Shown here in pieces: positions 28,737-39,038 of a stretch of DNA of 64,000 bases. The notes under the pieces are model-generated. The model was not told the DNA's origin and did no database searches. It worked only from the letters and a program-made list of their open reading frames with translations. Origin of the DNA: Ramlibacter aurantiacus (lineage in GTDB: Bacteria > Pseudomonadota > Gammaproteobacteria > Burkholderiales > Burkholderiaceae_C); the NCBI RefSeq assembly GCF_016722895.1, contig NZ_JAEQNA010000003.1:248001-312000 (forward strand), in the 5' to 3' direction. Position numbers and translations under genes: made by a program. Each line of letters begins with the position of its first letter. Position 1 is the first letter of the stretch.

Positions 28737-29951
28737 ATGCTCCTTCCCGACTGGCCCGCCCTGCACGCGGCGCTCGAACTCCTCGCCCATGGCCTCTGGG
28801 ACCTGAGCTGGTGGCAGATCGTCCTGTACACCCTGGTGACCACGCATATCACCATCGCCAGCGTCACCATCTTCCTGCACCGGACCCAAGCGCACCGCGC
28901 GATGGACCTGGGCAAGATTCCCTCTCATTTCTTCCGCTTCTGGCTCTGGATCGGCACCGGCATGGTGACCAAGGAGTGGGTGGCCATCCACCGCAAGCAC
29001 CATGCCAAATGCGAGACGGAAGACGATCCCCATAGCCCGCAGACCCGCGGCATCGAGACCGTGCTGTGGAAAGGCGCCGAGTTGTATCGCGCCGAGGCCA
29101 AGAACAAGGAAACCCTGGCCAAGTTCGGCCACGGCACGCCTGATGACTGGATCGAGCGCAACCTGTACTCGCGCTTCAGCTGGCAAGGCGTGGGCCTGAT
29201 GCTGCTGCTGAACCTGTCGCTGTTCGGCGCCATCGGGCTCACGGTCTGGGCGGTGCAGATGCTCTGGATCCCCATCACGGCGGCCGGCATCATCAACGGC
29301 ATCGGACATTACTGGGGCTATCGCAATTTCGAGGCGCCCGATGCCAGCACCAACGTCTCGCCCTGGGGCGTGCTCATCGGTGGCGAAGAGCTGCACAACA
29401 ACCACCACACCTATCCGACCGCGGCCAAGTTCTCGGTCAAGCCGTACGAGTTCGACATCGGCTGGGTCTACATCAGCCTGATGCAAAAGATCGGCTGGGC
29501 CAAGGTCAAGAAGGTGCCGCCCAAACTGCGCGTGGGTGCCGTGCGGCCGGTTGCGGACGAGAACACGCTCGAGGCGCTGATCAACCACCGCTACGAAGTC
29601 ATGGCCCGTTACGGCCGCGAACTGCGTCGCGCCTGCAAGGACGAGCTGGCCCTGCTGAAGTTGCGTGGGGCCGATGGCACTGTGCTGAAGAGCGCCAAGC
29701 GCTGGCTGCACCGTGACACGGAGCGCGTGCCCGCCGATGCGCGTACCCAACTAGCGCAGGCTCGGCAGGCGCACCCGGTGCTCGACAAGATGCTCACCAT
29801 GCGCGAAGAGCTGCGCCAGATGTGGCTGAATACGTCGGTATCGCGCGAGCAGCTCGCAGCCGACTTGCAGGCCTGGTGCCGCCGCGCCGAGGAAAGCGGC
29901 ATTGCACGGCTGCAGCAGTTCGCCGTAGGCCTGCGCGCGGTGCACGCCTGA
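28737..29951 (+). CDS. DesA-type acyl-lipid/acyl-CoA delta-9 fatty acid desaturase
   Basis: A 404-residue membrane di-iron desaturase. The three histidine boxes are HRTQAHR (about 47-53), HRKHH (about 84-88) and HNNHH (about 218-222), with paired membrane helices around them. It introduces a double bond in membrane fatty acids, typically for fluidity control. From about residue 275 the chain continues as a basic, helical C-terminal extension with no desaturase motif (HRYEVMARYGREL, later LRQMWLNTS and WCRRAEESGI). Burkholderiales DesA proteins share such a tail. I note a resemblance to transposase C-termini of the ISL3 type, which needs checking. A bidirectional terminator lies downstream. 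Confidence 0.9.
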   Translation: MLLPDWPALHAALELLAHGLWDLSWWQIVLYTLVTTHITIASVTIFLHRTQAHRAMDLGKIPSHFFRFWLWIGTGMVTKEWVAIHRKHHAKCETEDDPHSPQTRGIETVLWKGAELYRAEAKNKETLAKFGHGTPDDWIERNLYSRFSWQGVGLMLLLNLSLFGAIGLTVWAVQMLWIPITAAGIINGIGHYWGYRNFEAPDASTNVSPWGVLIGGEELHNNHHTYPTAAKFSVKPYEFDIGWVYISLMQKIGWAKVKKVPPKLRVGAVRPVADENTLEALINHRYEVMARYGRELRRACKDELALLKLRGADGTVLKSAKRWLHRDTERVPADARTQLAQARQAHPVLDKMLTMREELRQMWLNTSVSREQLAADLQAWCRRAEESGIARLQQFAVGLRAVHA

Positions 29952-30001
29952 TCGAGTCGTGTGAGGGGCCCCACAGTCGAGGGTGGGGCCGTCGAGAAAT
30001 G

Positions 30002-30029
30002 AAGAAGCCCCGCATGGCGGGGCTTTTTC
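30002..30029. terminator. Bidirectional rho-independent terminator between desaturase and rpmG
   Basis: AAGCCCCGC, loop ATG, GCGGGGCTT followed by TTT forms a perfect 9-bp stem with T-run on the plus strand and an A-rich 5' side that gives a T-run on the minus strand. It can end transcripts from both convergent units. A further GC hairpin lies just upstream, GGCCCCAC/GTGGGGCC (about 29967-29990). Confidence 0.85.
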
Positions 30030-30063
30030 ATGGGGCTCGGCCGCCGTCAGCGGTCGAGTCCGG

Positions 30064-30234
30064 TTACTTGAGCTTGACTTCCTTGTACTCGACGTGCTTC
30101 TTGGCCTTCGGGTCGAACTTCATGATGGCCATCTTTTCGGGCATGGTCTTCTTGTTCTTGTCCGTGGTGTAGAAGTGGCCGGTGCCCGCGGTGGACTCCA
30201 GCTTGATCTTCTCGCGTCCGCCTTTGCTTGCCAT
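30064..30234 (-). CDS. rpmG: 50S ribosomal protein L33
   Basis: A 56-residue protein starting [15 protein letters not shown] and ending [10 protein letters not shown], matching L33 throughout ([21 protein letters not shown]). It has no zinc-binding cysteines, so it is the C-minus form. It lies 18 bp after rpmB on the same strand, the standard rpmB-rpmG operon. A large-subunit component near the E site. Confidence 0.97.
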   Translation of the reverse strand: MASKGGREKIKLESTAGTGHFYTTDKNKKTMPEKMAIMKFDPKAKKHVEYKEVKLK

Positions 30235-30252
30235 GGTGCTGCTCCTCAGGGA

Positions 30253-30486
30253 TTAGGCTTGGCCGCGGGCACGAAGGTCCGCCAGCACGCTGTCGATACC
30301 GTTCTTGTCGATCAGGCGCAACGCGGCGCTCGAGACACGCAGTCGCACCCAGCGGTTTTCGCTTTCGACCCAGAAACGGCGGTATTGCAGGTTCGGAAGG
30401 AACCGGCGCTTGGTTTTGTTGTTGGCGTGGGAAACGTTGTTCCCGACGATCGGGCCCTTGCCCGTCACTTCGCAAACGCGTGACAT
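30253..30486 (-). CDS. rpmB: 50S ribosomal protein L28
   Basis: A 77-residue protein with the L28 start [12 protein letters not shown] and [18 protein letters not shown]. The C-terminal [13 protein letters not shown] is typical. The ATG at 30486 follows GGAG; an in-frame ATG 6 codons upstream (30504) is less likely given family length. First gene of the rpmB-rpmG operon. No zinc-binding cysteine motif beyond Cys5 is seen. Confidence 0.97.
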   Translation of the reverse strand: MSRVCEVTGKGPIVGNNVSHANNKTKRRFLPNLQYRRFWVESENRWVRLRVSSAALRLIDKNGIDSVLADLRARGQA

Positions 30487-30631
30487 GCGATGCACTCCAG
30501 TCATGAATAACGGCGGTCACTGTCGTGAGCGCCTCACCTCGCCGGTAGGGTGGCGGTAACCCATCTGCCGGCCCCTCACGGGAAACAGCAAAGCCCGCGA
30601 TTATAGGGGGGGCCTTGCCGGCTCCGTCGGA

Positions 30632-31585
<954 letters not shown>

Positions 31586-31597
31586 CTAATGGGTCGT

Positions 31598-31613
31598 GCG
31601 GAACTATTTCCGC
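31598..31613. promoter_or_regulatory. Inverted repeat upstream of trxB
   Basis: GCGGAA, CTAT, TTCCGC is a perfect 6-bp dyad 16 bases upstream of the trxB ATG, in the divergent region shared with the Crp/Fnr-type regulator. It may be an operator or a short leader hairpin. No experimental match is known to me. Confidence 0.35.
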
Positions 31614-31753
31614 GCGGTGTACATTCCGAGCCACGTCGGCAAGTATCGCCTTGCGCAGCCAACGAGGGTGCTCGCCGTTTCGATCAGGAAGATTGTAAGA
31701 ACCGATGGCCAGCTGGACCGGCTACGAGGCGGATGGCCCCGGGGAAGGACGAG

Positions 31754-32428
31754 ATGTCGATGCTTTCCAACCTGGAACTGATACGCCGGGTTCCGCTCTT
31801 CGCGCTCCTGACATCGGCCCAGGCCGAGTCCGTGTCCGATGCCGTGGTCAAGCGCCGGTTCAAGCGCGGAGAGATCATCGTGGAGCAGGGCGACAAGTCC
31901 AACACGCTGTTCATCATCCTCACGGGCCGCGCCCGCGTGATCACCGCCGACAAGCGTGGTCGTGAGGTCATCCTGGCCACGCTGCAGCCCGGGGACTACA
32001 TTGGCGAGATGAGCCTCATCGACAACGAGGCGCATTCGGCCACCGTGCGCGCCGAAGTCCAGACCGACATGCTGTGCCTGGGCCGTGCCGAGTTCGCGCG
32101 CTGCCTGCCGGAGAACAGCTCCATGGCCTACGCGATCATGAAAGGCCTGGTGCAGCGCCTGCGCAGCGCGGATCGCAAGATCGAGTCGCTGGCATTGATG
32201 GATGTCTATGGCCGCGTGGCCCGGGCGCTGCTCGAGTTCGCCGCGCCCGACCGCGACGGCCAGATGGCCATCCGTGATCGCATCTCCCGGCAGGACATCG
32301 CCAAGATGGTCGGGGCGTCGCGCGAGATGGTCAGCCGCGTCATGAAGGACCTGGAAGACCGTGGCTTCATTCAGACACGCGAGGACGGATCGCTCCTCAT
32401 CAAGGATCGGCTCAGTACGCTCGGCTAG
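31754..32428 (+). CDS. Crp/Fnr family transcriptional regulator
   Basis: A 224-residue regulator: N-terminal cyclic-nucleotide-binding-like beta-barrel (GEIIVEQGDKSNTLFII, GDYIGEMSLIDNE), long dimer helix (about 105-140), and winged helix with recognition segment VGASREMVSRVMKDL. The N-terminal Cys cluster of oxygen-sensing FNR is absent, so it is more CRP-like; the effector is unknown. ATG at 31754 (AAGGA 4 bases upstream) or 31760 are both possible. It is divergent from trxB and precedes ftsK by about 40 bp, a conserved neighbourhood in this order. Confidence 0.9.
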   Translation: MSMLSNLELIRRVPLFALLTSAQAESVSDAVVKRRFKRGEIIVEQGDKSNTLFIILTGRARVITADKRGREVILATLQPGDYIGEMSLIDNEAHSATVRAEVQTDMLCLGRAEFARCLPENSSMAYAIMKGLVQRLRSADRKIESLALMDVYGRVARALLEFAAPDRDGQMAIRDRISRQDIAKMVGASREMVSRVMKDLEDRGFIQTREDGSLLIKDRLSTLG

Positions 32429-32439
32429 TATCGGTCCAC

Positions 32440-32456
32440 GCCCGGAGCGCCCGGGC
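32440..32456 (+). other. GC hairpin between the Crp/Fnr gene and ftsK
   Basis: GCCCGG, AGCGC, CCGGGC can pair. It has no T-run, so it would be at most a weak pause or leader structure. ftsK starts 15 bases after it. Confidence 0.3.
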
Positions 32457-32470
32457 AGTGCGACTTCTTG

Positions 32471-34813
32471 ATGACCTACTCCCTCCATACCCTGCAAGGT
32501 GGCTCAGCCGGTGGTCGGCGCGAACCGGCCAAGAGCGGCCTGGGCCGCTTCACCCAAGAGTTCGGACTGCTGCTGGGCGCTGCCGGGCTGGTGTTCTGGC
32601 TGATCTCGCTCCTGAGCTATTCACCGCAGGACGCGGCGTTCTCAACCTCCGGCACGGCTTCCGCGACGGCCGCGGTGAACTGGGGTGGCCGCGTCGGCGC
32701 CTGGCTCGCCGACGGCAGTTACTTCCTGCTGGGCTTTTCAGCGTGGTGGTGCGTGGCCGCGGGCGTGCGCGCCTGGTTCTCCGCGCTGGGCCGCTGGACA
32801 CAAGGTGGCGCCGTCGAGTCCATGGACCGCAGCCGGTTTTCACGCACCCGGACTGCCTTCTGGGCCGGCCTGCTGCTGCTGCTGTTGGCCAGCGCGGGTC
32901 TCGAATGGTCGCGCCTCTATCGGTTCGAGGGCTCGTTGCCCGACCACGCCGGCGGTGCATTGGGTTATGTGATCGGTCCCCTCGGGGTCCAGTGGCTCGG
33001 CTTCACCGGATCAGGCCTTGTCTTCATCGCCCTGCTGGTGATCGCCTCCGCGGTGGTCTTCCGTTTCTCCTGGGGTCGGCTGGCCGAGTCCATCGGTGCG
33101 CGCATCGATGGCTTCTTCGTCCAGCGCCGCGAGCAGCGCGAGATGCGGGAAGACCTGGCCTTGGGGCAGCGGGCCGCGCGCGAGCGCGAAGAGGTCGTGC
33201 TGGAAGAACGCATCGAGATCGAGGAGCACCACCCCGCACCGGTGCTGATCGAACCGGTGGTGGTCGAGGTGCCCAAGAGCGAGCGCGTCGCCAAGGAGCG
33301 CCAGAAGCCGCTGTTCAAGGAGTTGCCCGACAGCAAGCTGCCGCAGGTCGACCTGCTCGACGGCGCGCCCAACCGCCAGGAGACCGTGTCCACCGATACC
33401 CTGGAGATGACCTCCCGCCTGATCGAGAAAAAGCTCAAGGACTTTGGCGTCGAGGTGCGGGTGGTATTGGCCCAGCCGGGGCCGGTGATCACGCGCTACG
33501 AAATCGAGCCGGCCACCGGCGTCAAGGGGTCGCAGATCGTCAACCTGGCCAAGGACCTCGCGCGTTCGCTGTCGCTGGTATCCATCCGCGTGATCGAGAC
33601 CATCCCGGGCAAGAACTTCATGGCCCTGGAATTGCCCAACGCCAAGCGGCAGTCGATCCGCCTGTCCGAGATCCTGGGATCGCAGGTCTACAACGAAGCC
33701 AAGTCCATGCTCACCATGGGCCTGGGCAAGGACATCATCGGCAACCCGGTGGTGGCCGATCTGGCCAAGATGCCGCACGTGCTGGTCGCCGGCACTACCG
33801 GCTCGGGCAAGTCGGTGGGCATCAACGCCATGATCCTGTCGCTGCTGTACAAGGCTGAAGCCCGCGACGTGCGCATTCTCATGATCGATCCCAAGATGCT
33901 GGAGATGTCGGTCTACGAAGGCATCCCGCACCTGCTCGCCCCGGTGGTCACCGACATGAAGCAGGCGGCTTATGGCCTGAACTGGTGCGTGGCCGAAATG
34001 GAGCGGCGCTACAAGCTCATGTCCAAGCTGGGCGTGCGCAACCTGGCCGGCTACAACACCAAGATCGACGAGGCGGCCGCCAAGGAACAGTTCATCTACA
34101 ACCCCTTCAGCCTCACGCCGGACAGTCCCGAGCCGCTCGAGCGCCTGCCGCACATCGTGGTGGTGATCGACGAACTCGCCGACCTGATGATGGTGGTGGG
34201 CAAGAAGATCGAGGAGCTGATCGCCCGCCTGGCGCAGAAGGCGCGTGCCGCCGGCATCCACCTGATCCTGGCGACGCAGCGTCCCAGCGTCGACGTGATC
34301 ACCGGCCTCATCAAGGCCAACATCCCGACCCGCATCGCGTTCCAGGTCTCCAGCAAGATCGACAGCCGCACCATCCTCGACCAGATGGGGGCCGAGAGCC
34401 TGCTGGGCATGGGCGACATGCTCTACATGGCCAGCGGCACCGGCCTGCCGGTGCGGGTACACGGTGCCTTCGTGAGTGACGAGGAGGTGCACCGCGTCGT
34501 CGCCTACCTCAAGGAGCAGGGCGGCGAGCCCAACTACATCGAAGGCGTGCTCGAAGGCGGCACCGTGGACGACGAGGGCGGCGGGGACCTGCTCGGCGGT
34601 GGCGATGGCGGCGAAAAGGACCCGATGTACGACCAGGCGGTCGAGGTGGTCCTCAAGAACCGCAAGGCCAGCATCTCCCTGGTGCAGCGGCACCTGAAGA
34701 TCGGCTACAACCGCGCCGCGCGGCTGGTCGAGGACATGGAGAAAGCTGGCTTGGTCAGCTCCATGAACGGCCAGGGCCAGCGCGACATCCTGGTGCCCAG
34801 CCGCACCGAATGA
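32471..34813 (+). CDS. ftsK: DNA translocase FtsK
   Basis: A 780-residue septal DNA pump that segregates chromosome termini and activates XerCD. Four N-terminal membrane helices (about 30-190) are followed by a short charged linker, then the motor domain with Walker A GTTGSGKS (about 441-448) and Walker [12 protein letters not shown] (about 560). The C-terminal winged-helix gamma domain, which reads KOPS sites, starts near DPMYDQ (about 717). The linker is short compared with E. coli FtsK, as usual in Betaproteobacteria. The ATG at 32471 is preceded in frame by a TTG. It overlaps a possible early lolA start as ATGA. Confidence 0.95.
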   Translation: MTYSLHTLQGGSAGGRREPAKSGLGRFTQEFGLLLGAAGLVFWLISLLSYSPQDAAFSTSGTASATAAVNWGGRVGAWLADGSYFLLGFSAWWCVAAGVRAWFSALGRWTQGGAVESMDRSRFSRTRTAFWAGLLLLLLASAGLEWSRLYRFEGSLPDHAGGALGYVIGPLGVQWLGFTGSGLVFIALLVIASAVVFRFSWGRLAESIGARIDGFFVQRREQREMREDLALGQRAAREREEVVLEERIEIEEHHPAPVLIEPVVVEVPKSERVAKERQKPLFKELPDSKLPQVDLLDGAPNRQETVSTDTLEMTSRLIEKKLKDFGVEVRVVLAQPGPVITRYEIEPATGVKGSQIVNLAKDLARSLSLVSIRVIETIPGKNFMALELPNAKRQSIRLSEILGSQVYNEAKSMLTMGLGKDIIGNPVVADLAKMPHVLVAGTTGSGKSVGINAMILSLLYKAEARDVRILMIDPKMLEMSVYEGIPHLLAPVVTDMKQAAYGLNWCVAEMERRYKLMSKLGVRNLAGYNTKIDEAAAKEQFIYNPFSLTPDSPEPLERLPHIVVVIDELADLMMVVGKKIEELIARLAQKARAAGIHLILATQRPSVDVITGLIKANIPTRIAFQVSSKIDSRTILDQMGAESLLGMGDMLYMASGTGLPVRVHGAFVSDEEVHRVVAYLKEQGGEPNYIEGVLEGGTVDDEGGGDLLGGGDGGEKDPMYDQAVEVVLKNRKASISLVQRHLKIGYNRAARLVEDMEKAGLVSSMNGQGQRDILVPSRTE

Positions 34814-34869
34814 CCCAGCCCACCGGCCGCGCCTGGCGAACTTTGCCGGCGCGGTGTGCCCCAAGCTCC

Positions 34870-35523
34870 ATGACCCGATCCTTCCTTCGACTCTTTCTCG
34901 CGCCCCTGTTCGCGCTGGCACTGACGGCCGCCGCGCAGGTCCGCGCCGACGGCCTGCAGGCGCTGGAAGCCTTCCTGCGAGAGGCCCGCAGCGGCCGCGC
35001 CGAGTTCACCCAGGTCGTCACCTCGCCCGCGCGAGAAGGCGAGACCGCCCGCAGCAAGACCTCCAGCGGCAGCTTCGCCTTCCAGCGTCCTGACCGGTTC
35101 AGGTTCGACTACAAGAAGCCGTTCGAGCAGACGCTGGTCGCCGACGGCGAGACGCTGTGGCTGTACGACGCCGACCTGAACCAGGTCACCGCCCGCGGCC
35201 AGGCGCAGGCGCTGGGCTCGACGCCGGCGGCCATCGTCACATCGGCACCCGACCTGCAGGCACTGCGCCAGCACTTCCAGTTGCAGGCCGCGCCCGCGCG
35301 CGACGGCCTGCAGTGGGTGCAGGCCACGCCCCGCGACAAGGAGGGGCAGGTCAGCCGCGTGCTGCTGGGCCTGCGCGGCACCCGTCTGGAGAGGCTGGAG
35401 ATCCAGGACGCGCTGGGCCAGCGCTCGGTGATCACCTTCCACGACATGGAGCTGAACCCGGCGCTGCCGCCGGAAACCTTCAGGTTCCGGGCGCCGGCCG
35501 GCGCCGCGGTGATTCGCCAGTGA
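34870..35523 (+). CDS. lolA: Outer-membrane lipoprotein carrier protein LolA
   Basis: A 217-residue periplasmic chaperone that carries lipoproteins from LolCDE to LolB. Signal peptide LRLFLAPLFALALTAAAQVRA, then the unclosed beta-barrel with RPDRFRFDYKKPFEQTLVADGETLW, a strong LolA signature. I use the ATG at 34870 because the signal peptide then starts correctly; an ATG at 34810 overlapping the ftsK stop would add 20 residues. Located in the common ftsK-lolA-rarA order. The C-terminal ends with FRAPAGAAVI. Confidence 0.94.
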   Translation: MTRSFLRLFLAPLFALALTAAAQVRADGLQALEAFLREARSGRAEFTQVVTSPAREGETARSKTSSGSFAFQRPDRFRFDYKKPFEQTLVADGETLWLYDADLNQVTARGQAQALGSTPAAIVTSAPDLQALRQHFQLQAAPARDGLQWVQATPRDKEGQVSRVLLGLRGTRLERLEIQDALGQRSVITFHDMELNPALPPETFRFRAPAGAAVIRQ

Positions 35524-35539
35524 GTACGAGCCCCGGGTC

Positions 35540-36859
35540 GTGAGCCGCGCCAGCAAGCCCGTTGCGGCGGCCGTCCCGCTGGCCGAGCGGCTGCGCCCCC
35601 GCTCCCTGTCCGAGGTCATCGGCCAGCAGCACCTGCTGGGCGAAGGCATGCCGCTTCGCATCGCGTTCGAGTCTGGGCAGCCGCACAGCTGCATCCTGTG
35701 GGGACCACCTGGGGTGGGCAAGACCACCATCGCGCGCCTGATGGCCGATGCCTTCGATGCGCAGTTCATCACGATCAGCGCGGTGCTGGGCGGCGTGAAG
35801 GACATCCGCGACGCCGTGGAGCAGGCCCAGGCAGCGGCCAGCGGCCTGCAGCCGCAGCGCACCATCGTCTTCGTCGACGAGGTACACCGCTTCAACAAGA
35901 GCCAGCAGGACGCGTTCCTGCCGCACGTCGAATCGGGCCTGTTCACCTTCATCGGCGCGACCACCGAGAACCCGTCCTTCGAGGTGAATTCCGCGCTGCT
36001 GTCGCGGGCGGCGGTCTATGTGCTGCAGCCCCTGGCCGAGGACGATCTGCGCCAGCTGGTGCAGCGGGCCCAGGCCATCGGTGCCGTGCCGGCGCTGGAG
36101 GACGCGGCCTTGCAGCGCCTGCTGGCCTATGCGGACGGCGATGCCCGACGCCTGCTGAACACCCTGGAGACCCTGGCCGTGGCGGCCGGTGCGCAGTCGC
36201 TGGCGGGGATCACCGATGCCTGGCTGCTCAAGGTGCTGGGCGAGCGCATGCGCCGCTACGACAAGGGCGGCGAGCAGTTCTACGACACCATCAGCGCGCT
36301 GCACAAGAGCGTGCGCGGCTCCGATCCCGATGCCGCGCTGTACTGGCTGGTGCGCATGCTCGATGGCGGGGCCGACCCGCGCTACATCGCGCGCCGCCTG
36401 ATCCGCATGGCGGCCGAGGACATCGGCCTGGCCGACCCGCGCGCCTTGCGGCTCGCGCTCGATGCGGCCGAGGTCTACGAACGACTCGGCTCGCCCGAAG
36501 GCGAGCTGGCGCTCGCCGAATGCGTGGTCTACCTGGCGGTGGCGGCCAAGTCCAACGCCGTCTACACGGCCTACAAGCAGGTCCGCGCCCTGGTGGGGCG
36601 CGAGGGCACCCGCCCGGTGCCCATGCACCTTCGCAACGCGCCCACGCAGCTGATGAAGGACCTGGACTACGGCAAGGGCTACCGCTATGCGCACGACGAG
36701 CCGGGCGGCTTTGCGGCGGGCGAAAACTACTTCCCCGAGGGCATGGGCAGCCCGCGCTTCTACCAGCCGGTCGAGCGCGGGCTCGAGCTGCGCATCGCTG
36801 AAAAGCTGCGCCAGCTGCGAGAGCGCGACGGCTCGCCCGGGCAAGGCAAGGACGAGTGA
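35540..36859 (+). CDS. rarA: Replication-associated recombination protein A (RarA/MgsA AAA ATPase)
   Basis: A 439-residue AAA+ ATPase related to clamp-loader subunits, acting at stalled replication forks. Walker A GPPGVGKT (about 54-61), Walker B IVFVDEVHRFNK, sensor 1 GATTENPSFE and the tetramerisation C-terminus (GGADPRYIARRLIRMAAEDIGLADP) are present. The likely start is GTG at 35540, 16 bases after lolA. The C-terminal YGKGYRYAHDEPGG motif is typical. It ends before a spacer that contains the liv promoter/terminator region. Confidence 0.95.
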   Translation: MSRASKPVAAAVPLAERLRPRSLSEVIGQQHLLGEGMPLRIAFESGQPHSCILWGPPGVGKTTIARLMADAFDAQFITISAVLGGVKDIRDAVEQAQAAASGLQPQRTIVFVDEVHRFNKSQQDAFLPHVESGLFTFIGATTENPSFEVNSALLSRAAVYVLQPLAEDDLRQLVQRAQAIGAVPALEDAALQRLLAYADGDARRLLNTLETLAVAAGAQSLAGITDAWLLKVLGERMRRYDKGGEQFYDTISALHKSVRGSDPDAALYWLVRMLDGGADPRYIARRLIRMAAEDIGLADPRALRLALDAAEVYERLGSPEGELALAECVVYLAVAAKSNAVYTAYKQVRALVGREGTRPVPMHLRNAPTQLMKDLDYGKGYRYAHDEPGGFAAGENYFPEGMGSPRFYQPVERGLELRIAEKLRQLRERDGSPGQGKDE

Positions 36860-36923
36860 GCGGCCTCTCCGCCAAGACGGGAAAACCCCCGGGATCGACG
36901 GCCTGCCGCCGACCGGCACGCCG

Positions 36924-36965
36924 ATAGAATCCGCGCCACTCGAACCCGCACCTGGCGGGTTTTTT
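36924..36965 (+). promoter_or_regulatory. Promoter-like hexamer followed at once by an intrinsic terminator, upstream of livH
   Basis: TAGAAT at 36924-36929 resembles a -10 box. Just after it AACCCGC, ACCTG, GCGGGTT plus a T-run (36943-36965) has perfect terminator form. It may be the rarA terminator, or the first transcribed bases of the liv mRNA could form it. No clear -35 box is visible. Confidence 0.5.
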
Positions 36966-37003
36966 GCTGAGGCCTGGCGAGGGAACACGGAGGGGCGACG
37001 CGA

Positions 37004-37933
37004 ATGGACATCCTGCTGCAGCAGATCATCAACGGTCTGGTCCTGGGCAGCATGTATGCCCTGGTGGCCCTGGGCTACACCATGGTCTACGGCATCATCA
37101 ACCTGATCAACTTCGCGCATGGCGAGGTGCTGATGATCGGCGCCATGACCAGCTGGGCGATCATTTCCCTGATGCTCGATGCCTGGCCCGGCCTGCCCGG
37201 CTGGATGGTCCTCGCAGTGGCCTTGGTCATCTCCTGCGTGGTGGCCGCGGCGCTGAACTTCACCATCGAGAAGGTGGCCTACCGGCCGCTTCGCAACAGC
37301 CCCAAGCTGGCTCCCCTGATCACCGCCATCGGCATGTCGATCCTGCTGCAGACGCTGGCGATGATCATCTTCAAGCCCAATTACAAGCCGTACCCCACCT
37401 TGCTGCCCAACACGCCCCTGCCCATCGGCGGCGCGGTGATCACGCCCACGCAAATCATGATCCTGGGTTTCACCGCGATCTCCCTGGCGGTGCTGATGTA
37501 CATCGTGCACTTCACGCGCCTGGGCCGGGCCATGCGGGCCACCGCGGAGAACCCGCGCGTCGCCGCTCTGATGGGCGTGCGGCCCGACACGGTGATCTCG
37601 GCCACCTTCATCATCGGCGCGGTGCTGGCCACGATCGCCGGCGTGATGTACGCCTCCAACTACGGCACCGTGCAGCACACCATGGGTTTCCTGCCGGGCC
37701 TCAAGGCCTTCACCGCGGCGGTGTTCGGGGGCATCGGCAACCTCGCGGGTGCCGTGGTGGGCGGGCTGCTGCTCGGGCTGATCGAAGCCATCGGATCGGG
37801 TTACCTCGGCGCGCTCACCGGCGGTGTGCTGGGCAGCCACTACACCGACATCCTCGCCTTCGTCGTCCTGATTGGCATCCTGACCCTGCGACCCTCGGGC
37901 CTGCTCGGCGAGCGGGTGGCCGACCGCGCCTGA
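37004..37933 (+). CDS. livH: Branched-chain amino acid ABC transporter permease LivH
   Basis: A 309-residue inner-membrane permease with about eight helices. Signatures: GSMYALVALGYTMVYGIINLINFAHGEVLMIGA at the N-terminus (in part) and AVFGGIGNLAGAVVGGLLLG. GGAGGGG precedes the ATG at 37004 by 8 bases. First gene of a four-gene liv cassette for import of branched-chain amino acids or related amides. No LivK receptor gene is adjacent. Confidence 0.93.
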   Translation: MDILLQQIINGLVLGSMYALVALGYTMVYGIINLINFAHGEVLMIGAMTSWAIISLMLDAWPGLPGWMVLAVALVISCVVAAALNFTIEKVAYRPLRNSPKLAPLITAIGMSILLQTLAMIIFKPNYKPYPTLLPNTPLPIGGAVITPTQIMILGFTAISLAVLMYIVHFTRLGRAMRATAENPRVAALMGVRPDTVISATFIIGAVLATIAGVMYASNYGTVQHTMGFLPGLKAFTAAVFGGIGNLAGAVVGGLLLGLIEAIGSGYLGALTGGVLGSHYTDILAFVVLIGILTLRPSGLLGERVADRA

Positions 37934-37946
37934 AATCCACGTCCGC

Positions 37947-39038
37947 ATGCCGCCCTTCCTCAAGGACACTCGCTCGCTGGCCGTGTCGGCCGTCGTGCTG
38001 CTGCTGCTGCCCCTGCTGCTGCAGGCCGCGGGCAACTTCTGGGTCCGCATCGCCGACACCGCGCTGCTCTACGTGCTGCTGGCCGTGGGCCTGAACATCG
38101 TCGTCGGTTACGCCGGGCTGCTGGACCTGGGCTATGTGGCCTTCTTCGCCATCGGCGCCTACCTCTACGCTCTCATGGCCTCGCCGCACCTGGCCGACAC
38201 TTTCGCGTGGTTCGCCCAGATGTTCCCGCAGGGGCTGCATGCGTCCATCTGGCTGGTGGTGCCGTTGGGGGCGCTGCTGGCGGGAATCCTCGGGGTGCTC
38301 CTGGGGGCGCCCACGCTGCGCTTGCGCGGCGACTACCTGGCCATCGTCACCCTGGGCTTCGGCGAAATCATCCGCATCTTCCTGAACAACCTCGATCATC
38401 CGGTGAACATCACCAACGGCCCCAAGGGGCTGGGGCAGATCGACTCCATCTCCGTCCTCGGGCTCAACCTGGGACGACGCCTGGAGATCGGCGAGTTCAG
38501 CATGTCCTCGGTCACGCTCTACTACTACCTGTTCCTGGGGCTGGTCGTGCTCAGCGTCATCGTCTCGCACCGGCTCGAACGCTCGCGGGTGGGCCGCGCC
38601 TGGATGGCCATTCGCGAAGACGAAATCGCCGCCCGGGCCATGGGCATCAACACGCGCAACCTCAAGCTCCTGGCCTTCGGCATGGGCGCGAGCTTCGGTG
38701 GCGTCTCCGGCGTCATGTTCGCCGCGTTCCAGGGCTTCGTCTCGCCCGAATCCTTCAGCCTCATGGAGTCGGTGATGATCGTCGCGATGGTGGTGCTCGG
38801 TGGCCTCGGTCACCTGCCCGGCGTCGTTCTCGGGGCGGTGCTGCTGGCGGCGCTGCCCGAGGTGCTGCGCTGGGTCGCTGGCGCCTTCGACCTGCAGCAG
38901 GTCACCGGCGGCCGGCTCGATCCGGCCATCCTGCGCCAGTTGCTGATCGCACTGGCCATGATCGTCATCATGCTGCTGCGGCCACGCGGGCTGTGGCCGT
39001 CGCCCGAGCACGGCAAGTCATTGCCCGCCAAGTCATGA
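37947..39038 (+). CDS. livM: Branched-chain amino acid ABC transporter permease LivM
   Basis: A 363-residue inner-membrane permease. The conserved GLNIVVGYAGLLDLGYVAFFAIGAY and the later GDYLAIVTLGFGEIIR are LivM hallmarks. It pairs with LivH to form the channel. ATG at 37947, 13 bases after livH. Its stop overlaps the livG start as ATGA, so translation is coupled. Complete in length. Confidence 0.94.
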   Translation: MPPFLKDTRSLAVSAVVLLLLPLLLQAAGNFWVRIADTALLYVLLAVGLNIVVGYAGLLDLGYVAFFAIGAYLYALMASPHLADTFAWFAQMFPQGLHASIWLVVPLGALLAGILGVLLGAPTLRLRGDYLAIVTLGFGEIIRIFLNNLDHPVNITNGPKGLGQIDSISVLGLNLGRRLEIGEFSMSSVTLYYYLFLGLVVLSVIVSHRLERSRVGRAWMAIREDEIAARAMGINTRNLKLLAFGMGASFGGVSGVMFAAFQGFVSPESFSLMESVMIVAMVVLGGLGHLPGVVLGAVLLAALPEVLRWVAGAFDLQQVTGGRLDPAILRQLLIALAMIVIMLLRPRGLWPSPEHGKSLPAKS

